A stretch of DNA of 64,000 bases. Source: Chloroflexota bacterium. GTDB taxonomy: Bacteria; Chloroflexota; Anaerolineae; B4-G1; SLSP01. This document shows, piece by piece, positions 33,726 through 42,308 of this stretch; positions within the stretch are counted from its first letter, which is position 1; every line of letters starts with the position of its first letter. Location: the NCBI GenBank assembly GCA_019873645.1, contig JAIOAX010000004.1:1-64000 (forward strand), written 5' to 3'. The notes under the pieces were generated by a model. That model did no database searches and had not been told where the DNA came from. It was given only the letters and a program-made list of their open reading frames with translations. Position numbers and translations under genes: made by a program.

Positions 33726-36062
33726 ATGAAATTTACCGACGGCTATTGGAACATCCGCGAGGGGGTGACGCCGCACTACGCGGTGCACGTCTACGATGTT
33801 GACGTGGAACCCGACGCGCTGACCGTCTACGCGCCGACCCGGCGCATTGCCCATCGCGGTGACACGCTCGGCCCGCCGCTGCTCACGGTGCGCTTCTCCT
33901 CACCGATGGAGAACGTCATCCGCGTGCAGGTTCAGCATTTCAAGGGCGGACATCCGCGCAAGCCGGAATTCACGCTGTATCCGCAGCCCGCGCCGGAAGT
34001 AACCATCCACAACGACGCCGCAGCCGCCACGCTGACCAGCGGGCAACTGACGGCGCGCATCGAGAAGGCCGGGGACTGGAAAGTGCAGTTCAAAGACGGC
34101 GACAAAACGATCACCGAAAGCGGCTGGCGCGCGCTCGGCCTTATGGATACCCCAGAAGGCCGTTTCATCCACGAACAACTATCGCTCGGCGTCGGCGAGT
34201 GTGTCTACGGGTTGGGCGAGCGCTTCACGGCGTTTGTCAAAAACGGGCAGGTGGTTGACATCTGGCAGGAGGACGGCGGCACAAGCAGCGAGCAGGCGTA
34301 CAAGAACATTCCCCTCTACCTGACCAATCGTGGCTACGGCGTGTTCATCAACCACCCGGAGAAAGTCTCGCTGGAGGTCGCCTCGGAGAAAGTCGAGCGG
34401 GTGCAATTCAGCGTGCCGGGCGAGTATCTGGACTACTTCGTCATCTACGGCCCAACGCCCAAAGAGGTGTTGGACCGCTACACGGCCCTCACCGGACGGC
34501 CCGCGCTGCCGCCGGCGTGGTCGTTCGGCCTGTGGCTGACCACTTCCTTCGTCACCAATTACGATGAGGCCACCGTCACCAGCTTCATCGAGGGGATGGC
34601 CGAACGCGACCTGCCGCTGCACGTCTTTCATTTCGACTGCTTCTGGATGAAGGCCTTCCACTGGTGCAATTTCGAGTGGGATCCGGACGTCTTCCCCGAT
34701 CCGGCGGGGATGTTGCAACGACTGAAGGCGCGCGGCCTGAAGATCTGTGTGTGGATCAACCCCTACATCGCCCAGCGCTCTGCGCTTTTTGACGAAGGGA
34801 TGCAGCACGGCTATCTGCTCAAGCGTCCCGATGGCAGCGTTTTCCAGTGGGACAAGTGGCAATCAGGGATGGCGCTCGTGGACTTCACCAATCCGGCGGC
34901 ACGCCGCTGGTACGGCGACAAATTGCGCGCGCTGGTAGATATGGGTGTGGATTGCTTCAAGACCGACTTCGGCGAGCGCATTCCGACAGATGTGGTGTAC
35001 TTCGACGGTTCGGACCCACTGCTCATGCACAACTACTACACCTACCTCTACAACAAGACAGTGTTCGAGGTGTTGGAGGAAAAACTCGGCCAAGGCGAAG
35101 CGACGGTTTTTGCGCGTTCGGCGACGACCGGCGGGCAGCAGTTCCCTGTCCACTGGGGCGGCGATAGCACCGCAACCTTTGAATCTATGGCCGAGAGCCT
35201 GCGCGGTGGCCTCTCCTTGGGGATGTCGGGCTTTGGCTTCTGGAGCCACGACATGGGCGGCTTTGAGCTGACGGCGTCGGCGGACGTGTACAAACGCTGG
35301 TGCGCCTTCGGGCTGCTCTCGTCGCACAGTCGCCTGCACGGCAACAGTTCCTATCGCGTCCCCTGGCTCTTCGATGAAGCCGGCTACACCGGCCCCACGG
35401 CCAGCGATGTGCTGCGCTTCTTCACCAAACTCAAGTGCCGGCTGATGCCTTACCTCTTCGACGCGGCCATCGAAGCCCATGAGCACGGCACGCCGATGTT
35501 ACGCGCGATGCTCCTGGAATTCCCCGACGATCCCGGCTGCGACACGCTCGACCGGCAGTACATGCTCGGCAGCTCATTGCTGGTTGCGCCGGTCTTCTCG
35601 CCGGACGGCAAAGTGGACTACTATCTGCCTGCGGGCCGCTGGACGAACATCCTCAGCGGCGATGTCATCGAAGGTGGGCGTTGGGTGCGCGAGACACACG
35701 GTTATCTGAGCCTGCCGCTGCTGGCGCGCCCGAACTCACTCATCGCGTTCGGCGCAAATGAGCAGAAGCCCGATTACGACTACGCCGACGGGGTAACCCT
35801 CCACCTCTTTGAGCTGGCGGATGGCGCCACAGCCTCCGCGCGCGTGCCGACGCCCAAGGGTGTGACCGCGCTCACCGTCACCGCGACGCGCGCCGGGCAG
35901 CAGATTCGCGTGGCAGTCGTCGGTGCGACCAAACCGTGGAGCCTGGTGCTGCGGAACATCGGGGCCGTGCATGCCGTCAAAGGTGGAGCGGCGCGAAGTG
36001 AAGCGCAGGGTGTGCGCATCATTCCAGATATGAAGGCAGAAACGATCATCGTTCAATTGTGA
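33726..36062 (+). CDS. yicI: alpha-xylosidase, glycoside hydrolase family 31 (YicI-like)
   Basis: 778 residues from ATG 33726, with AAGGAGG upstream (the TTG at 33708 is less likely). The nucleophile Asp414 is in KTDFGERIPTDV and the acid/base Asp480 in GGDSTATFESMAESLRGG; the E. coli YicI equivalents are Asp416 and Asp482, in a 772-residue protein. The F-G-E-R-I-P phrase is the mark of the xylosidase subgroup rather than of alpha-glucosidases. It releases terminal alpha-xylose from isoprimeverose or xyloglucan-type oligosaccharides. No signal peptide, so it acts in the cytoplasm. A strong hairpin follows at 36097. Confidence 0.94.
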   Translation: MKFTDGYWNIREGVTPHYAVHVYDVDVEPDALTVYAPTRRIAHRGDTLGPPLLTVRFSSPMENVIRVQVQHFKGGHPRKPEFTLYPQPAPEVTIHNDAAAATLTSGQLTARIEKAGDWKVQFKDGDKTITESGWRALGLMDTPEGRFIHEQLSLGVGECVYGLGERFTAFVKNGQVVDIWQEDGGTSSEQAYKNIPLYLTNRGYGVFINHPEKVSLEVASEKVERVQFSVPGEYLDYFVIYGPTPKEVLDRYTALTGRPALPPAWSFGLWLTTSFVTNYDEATVTSFIEGMAERDLPLHVFHFDCFWMKAFHWCNFEWDPDVFPDPAGMLQRLKARGLKICVWINPYIAQRSALFDEGMQHGYLLKRPDGSVFQWDKWQSGMALVDFTNPAARRWYGDKLRALVDMGVDCFKTDFGERIPTDVVYFDGSDPLLMHNYYTYLYNKTVFEVLEEKLGQGEATVFARSATTGGQQFPVHWGGDSTATFESMAESLRGGLSLGMSGFGFWSHDMGGFELTASADVYKRWCAFGLLSSHSRLHGNSSYRVPWLFDEAGYTGPTASDVLRFFTKLKCRLMPYLFDAAIEAHEHGTPMLRAMLLEFPDDPGCDTLDRQYMLGSSLLVAPVFSPDGKVDYYLPAGRWTNILSGDVIEGGRWVRETHGYLSLPLLARPNSLIAFGANEQKPDYDYADGVTLHLFELADGATASARVPTPKGVTALTVTATRAGQQIRVAVVGATKPWSLVLRNIGAVHAVKGGAARSEAQGVRIIPDMKAETIIVQL

Positions 36063-36096
36063 TGAGATAGCTGTCGTGTTTGAATTTTCAAGAAGG

Positions 36097-36132
36097 GGCG
36101 TTTTGGGTGGTGGCAAAACCACCCAAAACGCC
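36097..36132. terminator. 15-bp perfect hairpin after the alpha-xylosidase gene
   Basis: GGCGTTTTGGGTGGT and its exact reverse complement are separated by six bases. It has no T run, so Rho-independent termination is uncertain, but a strong stem at this place should protect or end the mRNA. Confidence 0.7.
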
Positions 36133-36133
36133 A

Positions 36134-36162
36134 TTGCTATCAAGCCAGCTCTAAGGTATACT
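36134..36162 (+). promoter_or_regulatory. predicted promoter of the toxin-antitoxin/methyltransferase operon
   Basis: TTGCTA (36134-36139), 17 bases, TATACT (36157-36162), 48 bases before ATG 36211. Confidence 0.55.
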
Positions 36163-36210
36163 AAGGGTAGTCAAATTAATGAGCAGTGATGTACTGGCAA
36201 GGAGCGCACA

Positions 36211-36492
36211 ATGACCCTAGAGGAGATTTTACAAGACATTCACGGCCTGGACGCTAAATTGCGCGAGTTAGAACAGACTTATACATTATTGTCCGAGGAC
36301 ATGTATGCTCTCTATCGTCTGGGCGAATTGGAACAAAGCCGCGATCTAATCCGCTGGGTAGGTTATTACGAGTTGCGTCAGGAACGTCAACGGGCTTATG
36401 CGCAGGCGTTGCGTGAACGCTTGCTCGCATGGCGGAGTCATACGGGACGCGCGGCGCCTTTGCGCCCAGGTCTTGCTATAGCGGGTGCGTAA
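36211..36492 (+). CDS. putative antitoxin of a TumE-type system
   Basis: 93 residues, largely alpha-helical and charged at the start (MTLEEILQDIHGLDAKLRELEQTYTLL). It carries no clear helix-turn-helix. It precedes and almost touches the TumE-like gene (its stop lies within or one base before the toxin start), the gene order of toxin-antitoxin pairs. I assign it by neighbourhood, not by similarity. A ribosome-binding site, AAGGAGC, precedes it. Confidence 0.6.
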   Translation: MTLEEILQDIHGLDAKLRELEQTYTLLSEDMYALYRLGELEQSRDLIRWVGYYELRQERQRAYAQALRERLLAWRSHTGRAAPLRPGLAIAGA

Positions 36493-36493
36493 C

Positions 36494-36898
36494 ATGCTCC
36501 CGCCCTTTGACGCTTATTGTCATCTACTTGCTGAACTTCCTCAGCAATTTCCACATATTCGGCAATCTACTTTGGCAGCTTATACAATCGGCGCACTCAC
36601 GGCTGAAGTCGAAGGGCAAATCACATTCAGTGGCAACTACGTCTTGGATGTGTGGGAATTGCTGGACCTTTCCCGCCACATCATTTACCGTTATAGTTAC
36701 GAGTTGCGCCGCGCAGACGCAACCATCTGGTGGTATGATTCACAAGAACATCCTGATGATCCAACATTAGCCCCAACGCATCCCCACCATAAACACGTCC
36801 CACCGGACATCAAACATCGCCGTATTCCCGCGCCGGAGCTCTCTTTTACGGAGCCGAATCTGCCATTTCTCATCCGCGAAATCGAAGCGCTGTTATGA
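36494..36898 (+). CDS. TumE-family toxin (DUF6516)
   Basis: 134 residues from ATG 36494; GTG 36485 is possible and would overlap the antitoxin by eight bases. The C-terminal phrases YSYELRRADATIWWYD, EHPDD, THPHHKH and LPFLIREIE are those of the TumE/DUF6516 family, small toxins with a conserved HPHHKH run. The family is described as a toxin of type II systems; the mode of action is not certain. The stop overlaps the next gene's ATG by four bases. Confidence 0.75.
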   Translation: MLPPFDAYCHLLAELPQQFPHIRQSTLAAYTIGALTAEVEGQITFSGNYVLDVWELLDLSRHIIYRYSYELRRADATIWWYDSQEHPDDPTLAPTHPHHKHVPPDIKHRRIPAPELSFTEPNLPFLIREIEALL

Positions 36899-37707
36899 TC
36901 ACCTCCCTCAAGAATGACAAAATCAAGCTGGTGCGCGCGCTGGCCGAGGAACGCCGCGAGCGCAACAAGCACAAGCTGTTCTTCATCGAAGGCGTCGCGG
37001 CGATTCGCGCTGCGTATCTCTACGATTGGGATGTGCGCTGGCTCATCTATTGCCCGGAAAGTGAACATACGGAGTGGGGGCTGGAGGTCATTGCGCAGAC
37101 GCCGCTCGAAGCGCGCCTGGAAGTGAACGAGTACGTGCTGACGCAGCTCAGTGACCGCGAGATGGCCTCGGAGTTGCTGGCGGTGGTGGCGCAACGTCCC
37201 GATGATCTGGCGCGCGTGCCGCTCAAAGACGACCTGCTCGTGCTGCTGCTGGATCGTCCGGGCAGCCCCGGCAACCTGGGTAGCACCATCCGCTCCGCCG
37301 ACGCCCTGGGGGCGGATGCGGTCCTCATCACCGGGCATGCGACCGATGTGTATGATCCCAAGACGGTGCGCGCCAGCATCGGATCACTGTTCGCCTTGCC
37401 CGTACTGCGTGTGCCAGAACATGCCGCTTTGGAAGCCTGGTTAGCGTCGGCGCGCGCAACATTGGGGCGTGTACAGGTGGTCGCCACCAGCGCGCATGCG
37501 AAGACGCCGCTCTATGCCCACGATCTCACCGGCCCCACTGTGGTCGCCATCGGCAATGAGACCGTGGGCCTCAGCCACTACTTCGAGACGCTATGCGACG
37601 CCTACGTGACGATTCCAATGTACGGCTCCGCCACCTCGTTCAATGCCTCAGTCGCGGCCTCAATCTTCCTCTACGAGGCACGACGGCAACGCGCGCCAAA
37701 AGTTTAA
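36895..37707 (+). CDS. SpoU/TrmH-family RNA 2'-O-methyltransferase
   Basis: 270 residues. The N-terminus (ITSLKNDKIKLVRALAEERRERNKHKLFFIEG) is the typical L30e-like RNA-binding part of rRNA methylases; the C-terminal knot domain has LLLDRPGSPGNLGSTIRSADALGADAV, VVAIGNETVGL and IPMYGSATSFNASVAASIFLYE, the three SpoU motifs. It should methylate a ribose in 23S rRNA or a tRNA using SAM. It is the third gene of an operon with the TumE pair, joined by an ATGA overlap. Note that the last motif reads GSATSFNASVA where most have a Leu-Asn core, a small variation. Confidence 0.93.
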   Translation: MITSLKNDKIKLVRALAEERRERNKHKLFFIEGVAAIRAAYLYDWDVRWLIYCPESEHTEWGLEVIAQTPLEARLEVNEYVLTQLSDREMASELLAVVAQRPDDLARVPLKDDLLVLLLDRPGSPGNLGSTIRSADALGADAVLITGHATDVYDPKTVRASIGSLFALPVLRVPEHAALEAWLASARATLGRVQVVATSAHAKTPLYAHDLTGPTVVAIGNETVGLSHYFETLCDAYVTIPMYGSATSFNASVAASIFLYEARRQRAPKV

Positions 37708-37737
37708 ATTTCACCCACAAGATCACGCTCGTGTTCC

Positions 37738-38757
37738 TCAAGCCTGAGCGTGGAGGAGATTCGCCGACAAGGCCACTTCGACATCGCTTGGGGTATCGGC
37801 CGTAAGTGCAAGCGAAAGCAGTGACTGGAGTTGTTCTATATCGTGGATCGCTTCTATCGCAGCGCGCAAGGCCGATGCCGCTTCGCCAAAGCGTGTGTTC
37901 AGGATCGTCATAATGCTTTGCTGAACGCCGCGCTGCATCCCCTGCTGCATCCCCTGCTGTATCCCCTGCTGTATCCCCTGCTGCACCCCCTGCTCGATAC
38001 CCTTCTGCATGCCGATTCGTTCAACACTTGTAATATACGTCATTTTTTGTTCCTCCTCATAAGCCTGGATGTCCTGGCATAAACGCGCTTCCAGTTCAGC
38101 AGGCAACTGCAATAACCAGTCAATGAACCGGAATAACTCCAGTACATCCTGACGCCCATAACCACGCTCGTACAAACCTCGTATCAGTCGCCACTTCCAG
38201 GCATAGCGCGCCTGCGGATCATTGCGCGTGGCCTGTGCCTGCAAATGCGCCAGAATCACCACCGCAAAAGGATTCGGATGTTGCTCCAACCATACTTGCT
38301 GTTCTGCATAGTCCAACAACTTCAACACCGGAAACGTCAGTTGGACGCTACACCCCCACAATGTTTGCTGGTAGCCGCCTGGTCGCCAACGTGGTTGTGT
38401 ATCTCCCAGCACCGCCAGACTGACCACCGGACGATCATAGCGATCAAACAGACGATAATGATAGACAAACATACGTTTGGCGAAGTCGGCTTCCACATGC
38501 CCCTGGACTTCAAGGTGGATCAACACCCACGTCTCGTCGCCATCCGTTCGCCATACTTTGACCAGTTTGTCCGCCAGTCGCCGCCCCAATTCGGCGTCGC
38601 GCACGATCTGCTGCAATTCCTTATCCAGAAATTCGTAACCGCGCGCCCAATCAATGCCGGCATAAGCTTCGGGAAAGCCAAAGGCCATAAATGCCGGGAA
38701 GTAACGTTCCAATGCTTCCTTCCACGGACTATCGTAATCGGCGATGATCTCACTCAT
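37738..38757 (-). CDS. Rpn-family nuclease/transposase-like protein (DUF4351-type) with Gln-Gly repeats
   Basis: 339 residues from ATG 38757. The Rpn/PDDEXK_2 core is present: VLIHLEVQGHVEADFAKRMFVYHYRLFDRY contains the E-x-Q. Residues about 255-290 hold five copies of a (G-M/I-Q-Q) word, encoded by 12-bp DNA repeats at 37932-38005. Related RpnA-E proteins promote RecA-independent recombination in E. coli and are endonucleases. This copy is 3' to and convergent with the methyltransferase gene, with only 31 bp between them. It belongs to a family that multiplies in genomes without terminal repeats. Confidence 0.85.
   Translation of the reverse strand: MSEIIADYDSPWKEALERYFPAFMAFGFPEAYAGIDWARGYEFLDKELQQIVRDAELGRRLADKLVKVWRTDGDETWVLIHLEVQGHVEADFAKRMFVYHYRLFDRYDRPVVSLAVLGDTQPRWRPGGYQQTLWGCSVQLTFPVLKLLDYAEQQVWLEQHPNPFAVVILAHLQAQATRNDPQARYAWKWRLIRGLYERGYGRQDVLELFRFIDWLLQLPAELEARLCQDIQAYEEEQKMTYITSVERIGMQKGIEQGVQQGIQQGIQQGMQQGMQRGVQQSIMTILNTRFGEAASALRAAIEAIHDIEQLQSLLSLALTADTPSDVEVALSANLLHAQA
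37932..38005. repeat. 12-bp in-frame DNA repeat within the Rpn-family gene
   Basis: Six imperfect units of CCCCTGCTGTAT/CATC, each four codons, so length changes keep the frame. It encodes the Gln-Gly-Ile/Met repeat. This is a site where the gene length could vary by slippage. Confidence 0.75.
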
Positions 38758-38840
38758 GCTGATCCCTTGTTCGTTCTCAAGCAGTGTATATCATCACTAT
38801 AACGCAAGAATTCAAAATTACAAAATACCTGACAACAAAG

Positions 38841-38873
38841 GCTGGCAGTAAAGGTATGCCCTCTACTGCCAGC
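38841..38873 (-). terminator. hairpin downstream of the alpha-mannosidase gene
   Basis: A 10-bp perfect stem, GCTGGCAGTA / TACTGCCAGC, 13-base loop. On the minus strand it is followed by CTTTGTTGT, a short T-rich tract, 22-54 bases past the end of the GH38 gene. Confidence 0.65.
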
Positions 38874-38894
38874 ACAGTCATTAAAGAACAAACG

Positions 38895-41800
38895 TTACGG
38901 CGACAACCTTACCGTCTTGATCTCAAACGGCCGGAAATCCAGCGCGACGCGGCCCTCCTGCAGCGGCAGAGCGGCTTTGTATTCTTCGAGCATCGTCGTC
39001 TGCGCGGCCTTGCGCACCGGCAGCGAGGTGCTCAGTGTGCAGCGGGTGGCAGCGCGCAGCGCCTCATACAGGCGCACGATCACGTCGCCACTACCGTCCT
39101 CGGCGGGTTTCACCGTCTCGATGATGACGTTCGGCGCATCCATGCTGAAGACCGAGCTAACGCCTGCGTCCCCTGCTGTTGTGACCACCGGAACGTTCAA
39201 CTCATAGCCTTCGCGTACCAGTGCGCTCTCGAAGAACGGACCGTTCCAGGCATAGAAGGCGTAGGTGAATTCCTGGCGGCCTTTGTCGGCGTACATATCC
39301 GGGGCCAACGGGGAGCGCAGCAGCGTGAGGTTGATGCTGTTGCCGTCCACATTGACGCCGTATTTGCAATCGTTGAGCACGGCAAACCCCCGATTCCCCT
39401 CGACGAGCGCCGTCCACTTGTGCGCGGCGACCTCAAAACGCTCGGCGTCGAAGGGGCGCGACTTGTGCGTGGGCCGCGCGAGATGGCCGAACTGGATTTC
39501 GTGCAACGCCTCGGTACTGTAGATGTTCACCGGGAAGTTGACCTTGAGCAGTTTGTGGCTCTCGTTCCAGTCTATGACGGTATGGAATTCCACGCGGCGG
39601 CTGCCCCGCCGCAGGGTAATCGTTTGTGTCAGCGGCGAGTTGTTGAGCACGCGCTTGACCTGGATGCGCGCCACGAGCGGGCCGGCGTCAAGCACAGTCA
39701 CGGTCGCCGCGCCGTCGAGCGCGACAGGGGTGGCCTCGTACATGCTGTCGAGGTCCCAGGCATCCCAGTTGGTGGGGATGTCCTTATACATCTTGAGCGC
39801 GTTGCAGACCCCCGCTGTCAACTCGCGGCCGGCCTCTTTGTCGTAGATGCCGGTGATCTGGCCCAGCGCATCGAAGGTGACGCGCAACAGCTCGTTTTCC
39901 AGCAGGGTCGGCAAGGCCGTGAGGGTGTTCTCCGGCGCGGTGGGCGGCGCAGCGCGAAGCGTTGTCCAACCGCAGGACGGGACGCTGACTTCCACCTTCA
40001 GCGCGCCGTCCACATTTTGCACGGGCAGTGGGCCAGAAGCGTCTTGCGCGCCCTGCCAGCCAGCGGGCAACGTCACCAGCGCCGTGCGTTCCCAGCTCAG
40101 CGAGTTGAACACGGTCAATGCGTCGGCGGCGTCTGTCGTGAGTGCGTGCGTTGCTTCCGCCGTCACGTCGTTCGCCGTGGCGATGACTTCGGCATAAGCA
40201 GCCTCGGCCTCTTCGTACACGCGATGGATGGACGAGCCGGGGATGATGTCGTGGAACTGGTTGAGCAGTACCTTCTTCCAGGCCGTGTCCAGTGTTTCCG
40301 CCGGAAAAGTATAGCCTTTGGCAGCCGCCGCGACGCTCCACAGTTCCGCCTCGCGCAAGGCAATTTCGCTGCGGCGGTTGCCGCGTTTGGTCCTGGCCTG
40401 CGTCGTGTACGTGCCGCGATGCGCCTGGAAGTACAACTCGCCGACGTAGCGCGCGGACACCGGCTTCTGCTCCTGATCTTTGAAGTAATCCAGCGGTGAA
40501 GCGATGACCACCCTGGGGACGCCCTCCAGATTCTTCTGGCGGCGCAGGAACTCCAGATGCGTGCGGGTCGGGCCGCCGCCGCCATCCCCCCACCCGAAGG
40601 GCATCAAGCGGGTCGAAAAGCCGTCTTTCTGCACCCGCTCACGCCAGCGCTGGATGGTCGCGGCAGGGTTGGTGAGCGAGTTGTAGTCGTTGTGTAGATG
40701 CACGAGCACCCGCGAGCCGTCAATGCCTTCCCACCAGAAAGTGTTCAGCGGGAATTGGACGTTGCTGTTGTAAGTCCAGAAGATTTTCTGGGTGGAGAAA
40801 TACTTGATCCCGCAGCCCTGCATAATCTGCGGCAGCGCGCCGGAGTAGCCAAACACATCGGGCAACCACAGCAGCTCACATTCCACGCCAAATTCATCCT
40901 TGAAGAAACGCTTGCCGTGGATAAACTGGCGGATCAGGCTCTCGCCGCCGGAGATGTTGGTGTCGGCCTCCACCCACATGCCGCCTTCAGGGACGAATTG
41001 TCCGGCTGCAACGGCCTCCTTGATGCGCGCGTAAAGGTCGGGATAGTGCGTCTTCACCATCCAGTAAAGGTGCGGTTGGCTCTGCAGGAATTTGTATTCC
41101 GGGTACTGCGCCATCAGCGTCAGTTGGTTGGCGAAGGTGCGCACGCACTTACGCTCGGTTTCGGCGAGCGGCCACAGCCAGGCCACGTCAATGTGCGCAT
41201 GGCCGAAGGCGTAAAGCGTGGGCGCGGTGGAGCCGTTGACACAGTCCAACAGCGGCTTGAGGCGTTCACGGCAAGCACGTACCGTCGCCAACATTTCGGC
41301 ATTGGGCAGCTCGAAGTCCACGATGGTCGTGAAGTCGCGCAGCCCGGCGTCAATCTCCTGCACGCGCAGCGAGTCGGGATCGAGGGCCTCGCGCACGTCA
41401 TAAAGCGTTTGGACGTCAATGAGCAGTTGATACACATCCTCCTGCCACACACCAAACGTACACTCGCCGATGGTCGCTTGTTTGTCCGGCGGTTCGGGGA
41501 TCGCGATACGGCCCGGCGGCGTGGGACCGACGTAGGCTTTGCGCGGCCCGTGCCCGGCGTAGCCCTCGACGAACACTTCATATTGTGCGCCGGGGACGCC
41601 TTCCTCTGCCAACAACAGTTCGTGATAGAGCGCCAGCTCGTGGTCGCGGCGCATCCCTGGATGGCGTGTATTGGCCTCGCCAATAGCGACGCCGTTCACG
41701 TAGACCGCGCTTTCGCCGCCCACATCAATCAGCATCACGATGCGCTGGCCTTTGGCTGCTTCGGGCAAAATCACCTGCCCCTTAAACCAGCCGTATTCCC

Positions 41801-41984
41801 ATTTTGCGCCCCACTGCGTCCCCATCGGGAACGGCGCAAAGTCACGCTGCGCCGCTTCGGCAAGCGTAAGCTGCTCTCTGGTCACAAAGCCGCACAGCGG
41901 AATCGTCCCCAACGGGCGATAGATGTGATTGAAAAGCTCCTGTCGCCAGTTATCCAGGCGGTGTTTCCATTCCAATGTAAGCAT
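38895..41984 (-). CDS. alpha-mannosidase, glycoside hydrolase family 38
   Basis: 1029 residues with GGGAGG before ATG 41984. The zinc and active-site region is FGHAHIDVAWLWPLAETERKC; the nucleophile Asp lies in WLPDVFGYSGALPQIMQGCG; the acid/base and N-domain features (EADTNISGGESLIRQFIHGKRFF) match GH38. The later part has the GH38 C-terminal beta domains. It has no signal peptide and is probably cytoplasmic or periplasm-free, taking in oligosaccharides. It removes alpha-linked mannose; linkage preference is not told. It lies alone on the minus strand in the carbohydrate region. Long open frames on the other strand at 38784-42041 are shadows. Confidence 0.95.
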   Translation of the reverse strand: MLTLEWKHRLDNWRQELFNHIYRPLGTIPLCGFVTREQLTLAEAAQRDFAPFPMGTQWGAKWEYGWFKGQVILPEAAKGQRIVMLIDVGGESAVYVNGVAIGEANTRHPGMRRDHELALYHELLLAEEGVPGAQYEVFVEGYAGHGPRKAYVGPTPPGRIAIPEPPDKQATIGECTFGVWQEDVYQLLIDVQTLYDVREALDPDSLRVQEIDAGLRDFTTIVDFELPNAEMLATVRACRERLKPLLDCVNGSTAPTLYAFGHAHIDVAWLWPLAETERKCVRTFANQLTLMAQYPEYKFLQSQPHLYWMVKTHYPDLYARIKEAVAAGQFVPEGGMWVEADTNISGGESLIRQFIHGKRFFKDEFGVECELLWLPDVFGYSGALPQIMQGCGIKYFSTQKIFWTYNSNVQFPLNTFWWEGIDGSRVLVHLHNDYNSLTNPAATIQRWRERVQKDGFSTRLMPFGWGDGGGGPTRTHLEFLRRQKNLEGVPRVVIASPLDYFKDQEQKPVSARYVGELYFQAHRGTYTTQARTKRGNRRSEIALREAELWSVAAAAKGYTFPAETLDTAWKKVLLNQFHDIIPGSSIHRVYEEAEAAYAEVIATANDVTAEATHALTTDAADALTVFNSLSWERTALVTLPAGWQGAQDASGPLPVQNVDGALKVEVSVPSCGWTTLRAAPPTAPENTLTALPTLLENELLRVTFDALGQITGIYDKEAGRELTAGVCNALKMYKDIPTNWDAWDLDSMYEATPVALDGAATVTVLDAGPLVARIQVKRVLNNSPLTQTITLRRGSRRVEFHTVIDWNESHKLLKVNFPVNIYSTEALHEIQFGHLARPTHKSRPFDAERFEVAAHKWTALVEGNRGFAVLNDCKYGVNVDGNSINLTLLRSPLAPDMYADKGRQEFTYAFYAWNGPFFESALVREGYELNVPVVTTAGDAGVSSVFSMDAPNVIIETVKPAEDGSGDVIVRLYEALRAATRCTLSTSLPVRKAAQTTMLEEYKAALPLQEGRVALDFRPFEIKTVRLSP

Positions 41985-42073
41985 ATAAAAAGCCTCCCTA
42001 TGATTTTGAAGTCCGGATCAATTCCACGCCTGCTATATTAACCTACAAATCAATCGGGCGCAACTGGCGGGCG

Positions 42074-42236
42074 CATTTGGGTGCATTTCAGGATAGGGGC
42101 GATTTATCGGATACGGCAACCGGGCGCTGCGCAGGCCGGTCTCCAGACCGCGCCTGCGCAGCGGCTGATCCCGCGTGGCGCGGTCAGAGACCGGCCACAG
42201 CAAGATTTGCCCCGAAGTTAAAATGCACCCAAATTC
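42074..42236. mobile_element. MITE-like element with terminal inverted repeats and two hairpins
   Basis: About 163 bp with no frame of its own. The ends are inverted: ATTTGGGTGCATTTCA on the left and its complement AAAATGCACCCAAAT on the right, with a further weaker match inside (GGGGCGA / TTGCCCC). Between lie two strong hairpins, one GCTGCGCAGGC...GCCTGCGCAGC (42126-42162) and one GTGGCGCGGTC/GACCGGCCAC (42175-42198). The second hairpin and the right end recur together at 55909-55965. It lies between the divergent mannosidase and thioredoxin-CcdA genes. Confidence 0.6.
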
Positions 42237-42308
42237 CAGGGCGGTTGACGCAACGCCAATTAGAGGTACACTTCTGCCGAAAACAGGCTAAAGATGGAGG
42301 AAAAGGCT

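Noticed and set aside
38784..42041. Long open frames (571 and 447 codons) on the plus strand opposite the alpha-mannosidase gene
   Set aside because: They are antisense to a gene with clear GH38 motifs, have no ribosome-binding sites and show the Arg/His/Val-rich bias of shadow frames.
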